From assembly GCA_964457365.1 (NCBI GenBank), contig CAYWFP010000011.1, positions 1-60,196 of the forward strand: a DNA stretch of 60,196 nucleotides. The letters run 5' to 3'. The translations under genes were made by a program, and so were the position numbers. This stretch comes from CAYWFP01 sp964457365 (GTDB taxonomy: Bacteria > Planctomycetota > SZUA-567). The notes beneath the pieces are model-generated. The model made no database searches and had not been told where the DNA came from. It was given only the letters and a program-made list of their open reading frames with translations. Below, piece by piece: positions 8,655 to 17,814 of this stretch (position 1 is its first letter; each line of letters starts with the position of its first letter).

Positions 8655-8726
8655 ATGTCACGCTCGCCGCTTAGCCTGCTGCTGCTTGCGCACCCCTTAC
8701 GGGGCGCGGCGGAGCGTATTGGCTGA
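8655..8726 (+). CDS. leuL: leucine leader peptide (attenuator)
   Basis: A 23-codon ORF with GAGGAG just upstream reads MSRSPLSLLLLAHPLRG and then AAERIG before TGA. Six of 23 residues are Leu, four consecutive, and one is the codon TTA, expected to be rare in DNA this GC-rich. It lies between a consensus promoter and a rho-independent terminator, ahead of leuA. In the classical mechanism, ribosomes stalled at Leu codons when charged tRNA-Leu is scarce allow an antiterminator to form. The symbol is used by analogy with enterobacterial leuL. Confidence 0.85.
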   Translation: MSRSPLSLLLLAHPLRGAAERIG

Positions 8727-8757
8727 AAGAGCGACCGGCCGAACCTTCACCCGCCCC
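8701..8757 (+). promoter_or_regulatory. predicted antiterminator pairing of the leu attenuator
   Basis: GGGGCG at 8701-8706, directly after the last Leu codon (TTA), is complementary to CGCCCC at 8752-8757, which is the ascending arm of the terminator. The two structures are mutually exclusive. The same G-run can pair with CCCC at 8692-8695 to form a small protector hairpin spanning TTA, so a ribosome stalled on Leu codons would free it for antitermination. Confidence 0.65.
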
Positions 8758-8776
8758 TTTGAGGGCGGGTTTTTTT
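8749..8776 (+). terminator. attenuator terminator upstream of leuA
   Basis: Stem ACCCGCCC (8749-8756) and GGGCGGGT (8763-8770), loop CTTTGA, then T-run 8770-8776. It sits 22 nt after the leader-peptide stop and about 300 nt before leuA, so it must be read through for leuA expression. Confidence 0.9.
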
Positions 8777-8850
8777 ATTCCCCCGTGTCGGGGGTTACAG
8801 TTTGCCCGCGTCTTCGCCGCGGATATAAAGCAATGCGAATGCAGAATGCC

Positions 8851-8879
8851 GGTCGGGTTCGTCCAGCGTAACCCGACAC
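8851..8879. repeat. dispersed palindromic repeat, copy B
   Basis: GTCGGGTT and AACCCGAC form perfect 8-bp arms around CGTCCAGCGT. It lies in the leuA leader between the attenuator and the gene. The rest of 8780-9079 holds a small hairpin (CAGGCG-CTTA-CGCCTG near 8905) and no gene that I can support. Confidence 0.65.
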
Positions 8880-9079
8880 CTGGAAAGACACGCCCCGGGT
8901 GGCACAGGCGCTTACGCCTGCGGGCGCAAGCCGGAAGGAAGAGATCATGCGACAAGACACGACCGCCATCGCCTTCACGGGAGTTCACGGCCCGGAACGG
9001 GGATTCTCCCACGCCGGCCGCGTCATGCTTCGCCGTGCCCCTTGTGCGGTATGACCGATCGATTCACGAGGAGAAATCC

Positions 9080-10756
9080 ATGAGCGATAAACCGAAATAC
9101 ACCTACCCGCCGGCGGTCGAGATCCTCGGCCGGAAGTGGCCTTCCCGCCGCGTCGAGACCGCGCCGATCTGGTGCTCGGTTGACCTGCGCGACGGCAACC
9201 AGGCGCTGCCGAACCCGATGCACCCGGAGCAGAAGCTGGAGTATTTCCAACTGCTGTGCGGGATCGGCTTCAAACACATCGAGGTCGCCTTCCCCAGTGC
9301 CAGCCAGGACGACTTCGACTTCACCTCGCGCCTCGCGAGCGAGGGGCACCTCCCCGCCGACCTCTTCGTCATGGGCCTGACCCAGTGCCGCGAGCACCTG
9401 ATCGCGCGCACCTTCGAGGCGTTCGCCGATTATCCGCGCGCCATCGTCCACGCGTATATCGCCACCTCGGAGCTGCACATGAAGCAGGTCTTCAAGATGA
9501 CCCGCGCGGAGACCGTCGCCGCGGCGGTGCGCGCGACCGAGCAGGTCCGCGACCTCGCGGCGCAGCATCCGGGCGACATCCGCTACCAGTTCTCGCCCGA
9601 GGAGTTCACTGACACCGATATCGGCTTCGCGGTCGAGATCTGCGAGGCGGTCCTTGAAACGTGGGGCCGCGCAAGCCCCGAAAAGCCGCTGATCCTGAAC
9701 CTGCCGGCCACCGTCGAGCGCCGCCCGCCGACCCATTACGCCGACATGGTCGAGCTCTTCTGCCGGCGCTTTTCAGCACGCGAGAAGGTGCTGGTCTCGT
9801 TGCATTCGCACAACGATCAGGGCATGGCCGTCGCCTCCTCGGAGATGGCCCTCTGCGCCGGCGCCGACCGGGTGGAAGGCACGCTCTTCGGCCACGGCGA
9901 GCGCACCGGCAACGTCGACCTGGTGACCATGGCGAACAACCTCGCCGCGCGCGGTATCGAGACGGGGCTGGACTTCTCCGGCCTCGACCGCGTCGTCGCG
10001 ACCGTCGAGAAGTTGACCGGCATGGCGGTCTACTACCGCCAGCCCTACGCGGGCGAGTACGTCTTCACCGCCTTCTCCGGCTCGCACCAGGACGCCATCC
10101 GCAAGGGCATGCGCGCGCATGAGGAAGGCGGGGGCGAATTCGAGATGGCGTGGAAGGTGCCGTACCTGCATATCGATCCGCACGAGCTGGGCCGCGAGTA
10201 CCAGAACCTGATCCGCATCAACAGCCAGTCGGGCAAAGGCGGCGTGGCGTGGGTTCTGGAGCGCGAGTACGGCTTCGACCTGCCCAAGGCGATGATGCCG
10301 CAGATCGGCGCGGCGGCGCAGCACTACTCCGACCGCGTCGGTCGCGAGGTAACCGGTAAGGAATTGTACGACCTGTTCATGCAGACCTTCGTCCACCCGG
10401 CCGGGCCGTACGAGTTGGTCGGCTACTGGCCGCACCCGGACCGGGAGAACCCGACGCTGATCCACGGCGAGGTCAAACTCACCGTCGACGGCAAGGAACA
10501 CGCGCTGCAAGCCGACGGCAACGGTCCGGTCTCGGCCTTCGTCCACGCGATCCAACAACTCGGCACGCCCGCCTTCGTCGTCAACGACTACCACGAGCAG
10601 GCCATCGGCAAGGGCGAGGACGCGCAGGCGGTGGCGTACGTGCCGTTGAAGTGCGAAGACGGCTCGATCGTCTTCGGCGTCGGCATGGATACCAACATCG
10701 ACCAGGCCGCCGTCCGCGCCATCCTCGCGGGGCTCAACCGCATCGTGGGAAGGTAA
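9080..10756 (+). CDS. leuA: 2-isopropylmalate synthase
   Basis: The 558-residue protein catalyses the first committed step of leucine synthesis (2-oxoisovalerate plus acetyl-CoA). It is of the long form 2 type. The catalytic TIM barrel contains the metal/substrate loop RDGNQALPNP and the metal-binding SLHSHNDQG, followed by GHGERTGNVDLV. The C-terminal LeuA regulatory domain (from about residue 430) suggests leucine feedback inhibition. AGGAG is 8 nt upstream of the ATG. An upstream in-frame extension exists but has no support. Expression should be controlled by the leucine attenuator at 8593-8776. Confidence 0.96.
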   Translation: MSDKPKYTYPPAVEILGRKWPSRRVETAPIWCSVDLRDGNQALPNPMHPEQKLEYFQLLCGIGFKHIEVAFPSASQDDFDFTSRLASEGHLPADLFVMGLTQCREHLIARTFEAFADYPRAIVHAYIATSELHMKQVFKMTRAETVAAAVRATEQVRDLAAQHPGDIRYQFSPEEFTDTDIGFAVEICEAVLETWGRASPEKPLILNLPATVERRPPTHYADMVELFCRRFSAREKVLVSLHSHNDQGMAVASSEMALCAGADRVEGTLFGHGERTGNVDLVTMANNLAARGIETGLDFSGLDRVVATVEKLTGMAVYYRQPYAGEYVFTAFSGSHQDAIRKGMRAHEEGGGEFEMAWKVPYLHIDPHELGREYQNLIRINSQSGKGGVAWVLEREYGFDLPKAMMPQIGAAAQHYSDRVGREVTGKELYDLFMQTFVHPAGPYELVGYWPHPDRENPTLIHGEVKLTVDGKEHALQADGNGPVSAFVHAIQQLGTPAFVVNDYHEQAIGKGEDAQAVAYVPLKCEDGSIVFGVGMDTNIDQAAVRAILAGLNRIVGR

Positions 10757-10774
10757 CCAGCAGCACCCGGTCGT

Positions 10775-10795
10775 CCGGACGGCCCGCCCGTCCGG
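10775..10795 (+). terminator. possible weak terminator after leuA
   Basis: Hairpin CCGGACGG-CCCGC-CCGTCCGG, 19 bp after the leuA stop. No T-run follows directly, only TTTTTT about 40 nt later, so intrinsic termination is uncertain. Confidence 0.35.
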
Positions 10796-10843
10796 GCGCC
10801 GGACGCGTGGCGGCGCTCGCCCTCGCAATCTGACTTTTTTGCA

Positions 10844-10873
10844 TTGACGCGCCCCCCTCTTCGGTCCTATCAT
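10844..10873 (+). promoter_or_regulatory. sigma70-type promoter for the secreted barrel protein
   Basis: TTGACG (10844-10849), 18-bp spacer, TATCAT (10868-10873), in an AT-rich island that contrasts with the surrounding DNA. Predicted leader is about 125 nt. Confidence 0.65.
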
Positions 10874-11004
10874 AATACTATATCCAAAATACGCATACCA
10901 GTCATGGTGCCGCTTTGTCGATCCCGGCAACCATTTTGGTAAAAATTACCACGGGCGCCGGCAGCCGCCTGTTCCGCACTCGTCTTTTTTCACGGGAGGA
11001 AATC

Positions 11005-13002
11005 ATGAGATTCAGGAAACTGATTCTGGCCGTTCTGGCCGCCGTGTTGCTGGCGTGCAGCGCGCGCGCGGAAGAACTCGAGATCGAGCTGAGCGTCGAC
11101 GGCGTACAGTCGCTCAAGTACAAGGGCGTGGAATACTGCGAGCCGTCCGGTCACGGCCGCCTCGGCTTCGCCGACGGGCCGCGTTACGGCAACCAGTGGG
11201 AACCGTGCGTCATCGACGAGAACAAAAGCAAGGACCCCTTCCCGACCGAAGCCATCGGCTCAAAATTCGAGGACGACACCGTCACCCAGACCTACCCCTG
11301 GGGCACGCTCAGCGCCCGGTACGTCGTCGACGGCGCGGACCTGAACGTCACCGCCACCATCACCAACACCTCCGAGACGCCGATCCGCTGGTGGAAGGCC
11401 AACCTGCTGCAGCTCAACGACCGGCTCGTCTTCGACACGCGCAAGTGGCAGCAGGTCATGCCCTACGGCTACACCCAGAACATGCACTGGGACTACCATT
11501 GGTTCATGTGGGGCATGAAAGGGAACCCCTACTCGCACTGGAATTTCACCGACCCGCACGTCTACTGGTGGGTGGACAAGGCCGCGCCGTTCGATGCAGA
11601 GCCGGTCAAGATCTTCTTCGCCGACCTGGACCCGCAGTGGCAGACGGGCGTCTACCGCGTCAAGACGGAGAAGAGCTACGCCTGGCCCGTCCGCGCCGCC
11701 GCCGATGGCGACCCGGGGAGCGAGAAGCTGAAGATCCCCACCGGCGGCTCCGACACGGTGCACGTCTCGATCCGCTTCCGCCCCGCCTCGGCCAAGGCCG
11801 TCGAGGTCTGCGGCGACGCCTACGAGGCCTTCGGCCGGGCCTATCCGCGGACGGCGACCTGGACCGACCGCCGCCCCATCGGCTGCTACTTCGGCTGCCG
11901 CGGCAACAACCTGGGCGGCACCAACACCAACGGCTGGTTCAACGACAAGACCGTCGACATCGACTCCCCCGCCGGGCGCGAGGAGTTCGCCCGGAAACTG
12001 CTCGAGGAGATCGACCGCACCATCGAGGTGCTCAAGGCCGTCGACGCGCAGGGGGTGATCTGGTGGGATATCGAGGGCGCGCGCAATCCGCACCCGATCA
12101 CCTATATCGGCGACCCGCGCGTGCTGGACCCGGAGCACCCGCTGCACGAGAAGTTCGTCCCCGAGCTCGACACCATCGTCGAATACAAGGGCGAGAAGAT
12201 GAAGGTCGTCGACGCCTGTTTCAAAAAGTGGCAGGACGCGGGCCTCGAGACCGGCGTCACCATCCGCCCGCAGCGGATCGCCCTCCAGGGCGACAAGTTC
12301 AAACAGGTCTCCGACGGCAAGGAGTTCGGCGGCAACCTGCGCGACAAGGCCGTCTACGCCCGCGAGCGCTGGGACTGTCGCATCTTCTACGTCGACAGCA
12401 TCAGCGAGTGGTTCGGCAACTGGTGGCTCGAGCCGACGGTGAAGAAATACGACGACATCCTGCTGCTGCCGGAGTGGGCGCGGACCAGGTCCTACCGCCA
12501 CAGCTCGCAATTCAGCCACACCAAGTTCACCCACTTCGTCCGCGGCGTGCCCGACTACTTCCAGGCCTGCTGGCCCGACGCCTTCTGCTGCATGACCCAT
12601 TACCCCTTCGAGAAGAACATGGACAACGCCACCTACGCGGTCTCCAGGGGCAACCTCTTCCTCTTCAACTGCTGGTACAACAGCAAGGAGTCCAAGTTCA
12701 TCAAGGAGATCTACGCCAAGACCGGCACCCGACACGCGCCGCTGGCGGCGGACCAGGAACTGAAGGCCAAACCCGGCGCCGAGATCACGGTCACGCTGAA
12801 GGCATCCGACGAGGACGGCGAAGAGCTAACCTACGCGCTGCTGGGCCCGGCCGATCACGGCACCGTCACCGTCGACGCGGCCGGCAAGGCCACATACAAG
12901 GCGCCCGAAGGCTTCACCGGCGAGGACGTTTTCACCTTCGTCGCCACCGACGCCTCGGGGCTCAAGTCCAACCGCGGCTTCGTCAAGATCGAGGTGGAGT
13001 AA
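11005..13002 (+). CDS. secreted TIM-barrel glycoside-hydrolase-like protein with cadherin-like C-terminus
   Basis: ATG 11005 follows GGAGG and starts a 665-residue protein with a clear signal peptide (FRKLILAVLAAVLLACSARA). An N-terminal beta-rich part (about 22-270) is followed by a barrel-like domain with the block GVIWWDIEGARNPHPITYIG, then GVTIRPQR and IFYVDSISEW. This is the layout of a clan-A-like glycosidase, with acidic residues in DIEG and PEWA. The last 90 residues (from about 575) form an Ig/cadherin-like repeat (KASDEDGEELTYALLGPADHG). The core is paralogous to the protein at 34999-37563. Substrate unknown; export and neighbouring glycosidases suggest a polysaccharide. Confidence 0.72.
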   Translation: MRFRKLILAVLAAVLLACSARAEELEIELSVDGVQSLKYKGVEYCEPSGHGRLGFADGPRYGNQWEPCVIDENKSKDPFPTEAIGSKFEDDTVTQTYPWGTLSARYVVDGADLNVTATITNTSETPIRWWKANLLQLNDRLVFDTRKWQQVMPYGYTQNMHWDYHWFMWGMKGNPYSHWNFTDPHVYWWVDKAAPFDAEPVKIFFADLDPQWQTGVYRVKTEKSYAWPVRAAADGDPGSEKLKIPTGGSDTVHVSIRFRPASAKAVEVCGDAYEAFGRAYPRTATWTDRRPIGCYFGCRGNNLGGTNTNGWFNDKTVDIDSPAGREEFARKLLEEIDRTIEVLKAVDAQGVIWWDIEGARNPHPITYIGDPRVLDPEHPLHEKFVPELDTIVEYKGEKMKVVDACFKKWQDAGLETGVTIRPQRIALQGDKFKQVSDGKEFGGNLRDKAVYARERWDCRIFYVDSISEWFGNWWLEPTVKKYDDILLLPEWARTRSYRHSSQFSHTKFTHFVRGVPDYFQACWPDAFCCMTHYPFEKNMDNATYAVSRGNLFLFNCWYNSKESKFIKEIYAKTGTRHAPLAADQELKAKPGAEITVTLKASDEDGEELTYALLGPADHGTVTVDAAGKATYKAPEGFTGEDVFTFVATDASGLKSNRGFVKIEVE

Positions 13003-13022
13003 ACGGCACGCGATGCGCCACG

Positions 13023-13049
13023 GCCCCGGCTCAGGCCGGGGCTTTTTTT
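13023..13049 (+). terminator. rho-independent terminator
   Basis: Stem GCCCCGGC (13023-13030) and GCCGGGGC (13035-13042), loop TCAG, T-run 13043-13049. It terminates the secreted barrel gene before the convergent phosphate transporter. Confidence 0.92.
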
Positions 13050-13058
13050 ATGCGCCGG

Positions 13059-14330
13059 CTACAGGAACGCCGCCTTGAGAATGGCGAAAATCACGCAGCA
13101 GGTCACGCCGGCCACCGGCAGGGTGATGACCCAGACGCCGAAGATCTTGCCCAGCATCTTCACGTCCACCGCCTTGGCCCCGCCCTCGACCACGCCCACG
13201 CCGGTGACCCCGCCGACGGCGACGGTAGTAGAACTGACCGGAATGCCGAGCTTGCTTGCCATCAGCACCACCGAGGCCACCGAGAAGTCGACCGAAAAGC
13301 CCTTGGGGTTGTCGAGCGCGGTGATCTGCGAGCCGACGGTCCGGATGACGCGGTAGCCCAGCAGCGCGATGCCGAGCGCAATGCAGAACCCGCCCATCAC
13401 CAGCAGGTGCGTCGCCGACGGCGCCGGGTCGTCGGGGCCGGGCAGCATGTGGTCGACCGCGGTGGACATGAAGGCGATCGCCACCACCGGGCCGAAGGCG
13501 TTGGCCACGTCGTTGGCGCCGCAGCTCATGGCCACGAAGGCCGAGGTCATCGCCTGCAGCACGCGATAGATCTTCTTCGGCATGCTCTCGTCCTCGGGCG
13601 CCTCCCCGGGCGGGAAGAAACGCCGGATCCCGATCCAGGCGACCAGCGCGAAACAGAAAGCCACGCCGACCATCACCGCCACGCCCACGTGCGGCTCGTC
13701 CCGCAGCGGCGCGAGCGTCTTCTCGCCGACGGAGGAACCGAAGATGAACATGTACGACACGATAATGCCCGCGAGCCCGACGGTGAACGGGATCCAGATC
13801 CGCGCGGCCTGTCCGACCCGCGCGCGCTTGAGGATGAAGGTGCGGATGAAGAGATACATCGCCGCGGCGATCAGCGCGCCGAGGATCGGGCTGACCACCC
13901 AGCTCAGCGCCACGAAGATCAGCTTGTGCCAGTAGACCACCTCCACGCCGCCCTGCAGCAGGCCGAAACCGACCATCGCGCCCATGATCGCGTGCGTGCT
14001 CGAGACCGGAAAGCCCGTCAGCGTCGAGATCAGGATCCACACCCCTGCCGTCAAGAGCGCCGCGAAGAACCCGAGCGTCAGGATCTTCGGGTCGTGGATC
14101 GCGTCGGCGTCGACCACCTTGCGCACGATGGTCATGGTCACGCCCGCGCCGAGAAATACCGAGCCGATGAAGTTCATCAGCCCGGCGATGATCACCGCCT
14201 GGCGCACGTTCAGCGCCTTGGCGCCGACGGCCGAGGCCATGGCGTTGGCCGCGTCGTTGGCGCCCATCGAGAACGCCATCAACGCCCCGGCGACGATGCT
14301 GATGTAGAAAAACACGCTGAAGAAATCCAT
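13059..14330 (-). CDS. pit: low-affinity inorganic phosphate transporter, PiT family
   Basis: The 423-residue integral membrane protein has two inverted PHO4 halves, each with the family signature: GANDAANAMASA near the N-terminus and CGANDVANAFGP in the second half. The substrate segments TGFPVSSTHAI and GIPVSSTTVAVGG are also present. About ten membrane segments are visible. PiT proteins take up metal-phosphate in symport with protons or sodium. No PhoU/DUF47 partner is adjacent. A good promoter lies upstream (14375-14403). Confidence 0.94.
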   Translation of the reverse strand: MDFFSVFFYISIVAGALMAFSMGANDAANAMASAVGAKALNVRQAVIIAGLMNFIGSVFLGAGVTMTIVRKVVDADAIHDPKILTLGFFAALLTAGVWILISTLTGFPVSSTHAIMGAMVGFGLLQGGVEVVYWHKLIFVALSWVVSPILGALIAAAMYLFIRTFILKRARVGQAARIWIPFTVGLAGIIVSYMFIFGSSVGEKTLAPLRDEPHVGVAVMVGVAFCFALVAWIGIRRFFPPGEAPEDESMPKKIYRVLQAMTSAFVAMSCGANDVANAFGPVVAIAFMSTAVDHMLPGPDDPAPSATHLLVMGGFCIALGIALLGYRVIRTVGSQITALDNPKGFSVDFSVASVVLMASKLGIPVSSTTVAVGGVTGVGVVEGGAKAVDVKMLGKIFGVWVITLPVAGVTCCVIFAILKAAFL

Positions 14331-14374
14331 GATTCCCCCCTCGGCCGGTCGCCGCGTTCCCGACGCGGCGCAAT

Positions 14375-14403
14375 ACTATAGCCGCCCGCACGTCTGGTGA
14401 CAA
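14375..14403 (-). promoter_or_regulatory. sigma70-type promoter for the PiT gene
   Basis: On the minus strand: TTGTCA (14403-14398), 17-bp spacer, TATAGT (14380-14375), about 45 nt before the start codon. Confidence 0.7.
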
Positions 14404-14517
14404 GTGAAGAAAGCGCTAGCAATTCCTGCATGATCGCCCGGAACGCCCCCGCGCTGCGCCGCATCGGTTTCGCTCCCGTCGTTCTCGAACTGCCGGCGCG
14501 GTAACACGAACCGGGCC

Positions 14518-14545
14518 TTGCGCCCGCCCGCCGCTTTCCTATACT
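14518..14545 (+). promoter_or_regulatory. promoter candidate for the M23-like gene
   Basis: TTGCGC (14518-14523), 16-bp spacer, TATACT (14540-14545). The -35 is weak, the -10 good. Confidence 0.45.
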
Positions 14546-14605
14546 CGATATCCGCCCTCGATATACGCCGCCGGCATTCGCGCCACGCTTCCTCGGGGAG
14601 ACGAT

Positions 14606-15923
14606 GTGAGACGTTTCGCGCCGCTCTGCTTCGGCCTGCCGCTGCTCGTCGCCCTCGCTGTCTACCTCGCCGGCGTCTTCCTCTGGCACTGGCCGCCCTA
14701 CGCGTCGTTCCGCGAAGAAGAGGAGCGGGAGGAACCGGTCGACCCGCGCTTCCTGCAGACGCCGCCCGAATACCGCCGCACCGACGTCGCGAACCTGATC
14801 TCGATCCATACCCCCGCCGACGCGGAGGCCGTGCGCGACAGGCTGATCGACCTCGTCTTCGGCGCCCCGGGCCTGCCCGCGGGCCTGCCGACGAAAGTCG
14901 AGACGGATATCGCCGACGAGCGCTACGCCGACATCGCCGCGTTGCGCCGCATCGACCGTCTCGTCGTCGCGATGGACTTCGGCCTCGTCTCGCGCGTCTA
15001 TCTCTTTCATCCGACCGCCCCCATCGGCAAGCTCGCGCTCTACCACCAGGGCCATCTCGGCGATTTCCATCGCGGCAAGGAGACTATCCGCGCGCTGCTG
15101 CGGGAGGGCTTCGCGGTCGCCGCGTTCTGCATGCCGCTGAAAGGGCCGAACAATCAGCCCACCGTCACCGTCGCGCACATCGGCGAGCTCAAGCTCACCG
15201 GGCACGATCAGATGCGCTACCTGAAACCCGCCCACGGCCACCCGGTGCAGTACTTCCTCGCGCCGGTGGTGATCGTCCTGAACCGTCGGCACGCAGCAGA
15301 GCTTCTACCCGCCGTGGGAGTTCCACGGCCTCAGGATCTGGTTCGACGCGCTCGCGGCCCTCTTCGACACGTACCAGGAAGCGCACGGCGACTGCCGCCC
15401 GCGCAAGACCGTGCGCCTGGCCGTGCAGGATGCATCCCTGCGCATCTGCCCGGTGCTGCTGCATCCGTGGTGCCCGCTGCCAAAAGGCGGACTGCGCATC
15501 GAGGACTGCTACCGCGGCGAAGACTGCTGGATGGGACCCTACGGCGGCGGCGACGCCCACGGCGGACTCGACATCAACCACCCCGCCGGCACGCCCTTGT
15601 GGACGCCGATCGCCTTTGACGAGCAGTACTTCTTCGATACGCTCGCGGGCGGAGCGAACAACAACCGCTGGCGCGGGCTGCACCGGTGGGACGACGGCGC
15701 GACCTGGATCCTGCAGTCGCATCACATCGTCGAGTTGCTGGTGCCCGAACACACGCCGCTGCCGGCGGGGCTGAAGTACGCCCTCAGCGCCGGCACGCTG
15801 ACCGGGGTGCAGGAACACAGCCACTTCGTCTTCAAGATCGAGGACGAGCGCGGCGAGTTCATGCTCGATCCGTGGATCTTGTTCTGGCAGATGTACCGCG
15901 ACCGCGCCGCCACCTCGGCCTGA
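14606..15923 (+). pseudogene. M23-peptidase-like membrane protein with frameshift
   Basis: The ATG at 14606 begins a signal/anchor helix (LPLLVALAVYLAGVFLW). An alpha/beta-hydrolase-like middle follows (LALYHQGHLGDFHRGKE). Coherent protein in this frame ends around 15285 (YFLAPVVIVLN). It resumes in the +1 frame as GTQQSFYPPWEFHGLRIWFD and runs to TGA at 15921-15923. The second part carries an M23-type metal motif (HGGLDINHPAGTPL) and a later HSHFVFKIED, which match the H-x(3)-D and HxH motifs of lysostaphin-like peptidases. One indel at about 15280-15300 would restore a protein of about 439 residues. It is either a recent inactivation or a sequence error. Confidence 0.6.
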
Positions 15924-16036
15924 CCTTTCGCTAGAACCGCCCATGCCGCTGCCGAGAAGCCGTTCCCGCTCTACTCCCTCACCGTCGACGGCGCGGGCGT
16001 GCCGGTTTGGCGCGCGCCCGCGCGCCAGCGTCGCCC

Positions 16037-16065
16037 TTGACGCCGACGCCCCGCGGGTCTATGCT
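16037..16065 (+). promoter_or_regulatory. sigma70-type promoter for the GH42-like gene
   Basis: TTGACG (16037-16042), 17-bp spacer, TATGCT (16060-16065), about 47 bp before the start codon at 16113. Confidence 0.62.
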
Positions 16066-16112
16066 GTCCTCGTTCCCGCACGCGCTCTCGTCTTGCCCGA
16101 AAGGAGTCTTCC

Positions 16113-17354
16113 GTGAACCTGCTCGGCCCCGCGCAACCGCTTCCCATCCTCGCCTGGATCGGCCCGGGCATCGACGCGCTGCCGCTGAACGAGCGCACCA
16201 TGGCCGATCTGGCCGCGGCGGGGTTCAATCTCTCGCTCTCGAATATCGACCCCGACGATCCGCGCCGCGCGCTCGACATCGCCAAGGACGCCGGCGTGCG
16301 GCTGATCGTCTCGGTTCCGGGCCTGCGCGTCCGGCCGGGCGGCGTGGACGAGGCGTGGCGCACGCGGATGAAGGCGCTGATCGAGCAGGTCGGCGACCAC
16401 GAGGCGCTGTACGGCTATTACATCGCCGACGAGCCGAAGATCGACCGCTTCGACGATATCGCCACTGCGTTCGCCTTCTTCCGCGAGCACGACCCGGCCC
16501 ACCTGCCGTACTACAACCACTGGACCGTCAACTTCAGTTGGTGCGGCTTCCACAGCTACGAGGAGATGTGGGACACCTTCGGCGCGATGTGCCGCCCCGA
16601 CTTCACCAGCGCCGACCTGTACCCCTTCCACGTCGTCGACGAAGCCGAGTGGCTCCGGGAGAAAGAGGCCAACCCCTGTTACTTCCCGCGGCACAAGGCC
16701 CGCATCGACGTCCATTACTACGAGATGCTCGAACACCTGCGCCTCTACGCGCGCCAATGGCAGGTGCCGATGTGGTCGTTCACCTACGGCACGTACCGCT
16801 ATTCCCCGGAGACACTCGACGGGGAGATGCGCATCCAACTCATGATGAGCCTCGCCTACGGCGCCAAGGGCATGCAGTACTTCACCTACGCCCACGGCAA
16901 CATGATGATGGGCCGCGACAACGAGCCCAAGCCCGGCTGGCACGTGGCCAAGGCGCTCAACCGGGTGCTGCGCGCGTGGGAGCCGACGCTGAAGGCGCTG
17001 CGTCACATCGGCGTCTACCACCATCCTGCCGATCTGGCCTACACCCGCCCGCTCGATCAGTACGTTCTCGGCAACCCGAGCGATCTGTGCGTGCGTTCCG
17101 GCGACGACGTGGTGGTGGGCCAGTTCCTGGACGAGACGGGCTGCGAATACGCGCTCATCGTCAACCGCACGCCGTTCGAGCCCGCGCGCATCGTCTTCCA
17201 CTTCGGCACCGACGGCGAGGTGGAGGAATGCTCGCCCGCTGACGGTTCGTGGAGCCGCCCCTGGCCGTACCCCTCGTCCCGGGCGCTGCCGCTGACCTTC
17301 GCGCCCGGCGCGGGCCGCCTCTTCCGCTTCAAGCGCACCATCGTGATCGAGTAG
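16113..17354 (+). CDS. GH42-like beta-galactosidase-type TIM-barrel protein, cytoplasmic
   Basis: The 413-residue protein starts with GTG after AAAGGAG. It lacks a signal peptide. A TIM barrel spans about residues 8-330. YYIADEPKID places an acidic residue (Glu107) in the DEP motif typical of barrel glycosidases related to GH42. SADLYPFH, MWSFTYGTYRY and AYGAKGMQYFTYAHG are further conserved-looking strands. A small beta-sandwich follows (about 335-413). The fold is fairly clear; substrate and even catalytic activity are inferred. Confidence 0.62.
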   Translation: MNLLGPAQPLPILAWIGPGIDALPLNERTMADLAAAGFNLSLSNIDPDDPRRALDIAKDAGVRLIVSVPGLRVRPGGVDEAWRTRMKALIEQVGDHEALYGYYIADEPKIDRFDDIATAFAFFREHDPAHLPYYNHWTVNFSWCGFHSYEEMWDTFGAMCRPDFTSADLYPFHVVDEAEWLREKEANPCYFPRHKARIDVHYYEMLEHLRLYARQWQVPMWSFTYGTYRYSPETLDGEMRIQLMMSLAYGAKGMQYFTYAHGNMMMGRDNEPKPGWHVAKALNRVLRAWEPTLKALRHIGVYHHPADLAYTRPLDQYVLGNPSDLCVRSGDDVVVGQFLDETGCEYALIVNRTPFEPARIVFHFGTDGEVEECSPADGSWSRPWPYPSSRALPLTFAPGAGRLFRFKRTIVIE

Positions 17355-17476
17355 CCCCCGCTTGCGGCGATGTCGCCTCCGCGGCGCCCATCCCGCGGCT
17401 TTGCCTGGCTTCAAGCCGCAAAGCCGGCCATGACTTCCGGCGCGGATCGGGATTCGCGGAGAGTTGGCGGAAAGCC

Positions 17477-17509
17477 AAAAAAAAACACCCCGGCTGGGGG
17501 GGCCGGGGC
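17477..17509 (-). terminator. strong orphan rho-independent terminator
   Basis: On the minus strand: stem GCCCCGGC and GCCGGGG around a 7-nt loop, followed by nine T (17485-17477). No coding gene ends just upstream on this strand; the nearest, the ankyrin gene, already has its own terminator. A small RNA between the two terminators is possible. Confidence 0.75.
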
Positions 17510-17814
17510 AGAAAGGAGAAGGTTGTGCCTCTCGAGTCGCAAGTCAATACTCTACTGTCGCCGGCGGTTCCCGATCCCCCGCGCGCGCCGCTTTTTTTTG
17601 AAAAAAACCGCGTCGCCCGGCGCTGGCCCAAGAATTCCTTAAATCCTTTTGTGGCAAACATTTAACGACAGACGGGGTCCGCCGAACAACCGCTGCCGGG
17701 CGGAATCGGCTTGGTTTCTCGCTTGAAAAGAATCCTGTCGGCTTGAAAAAAGCCCCCCGCTTCTTGCCGGCGTATCATGAGAGCGTACCATCCCAGCACG
17801 AAAGGAGATTCCCC

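Noticed and set aside
8871..9079. Second leader peptide before leuA (ATG near 8947)
   Set aside because: No run of regulatory codons and no terminator follow it.
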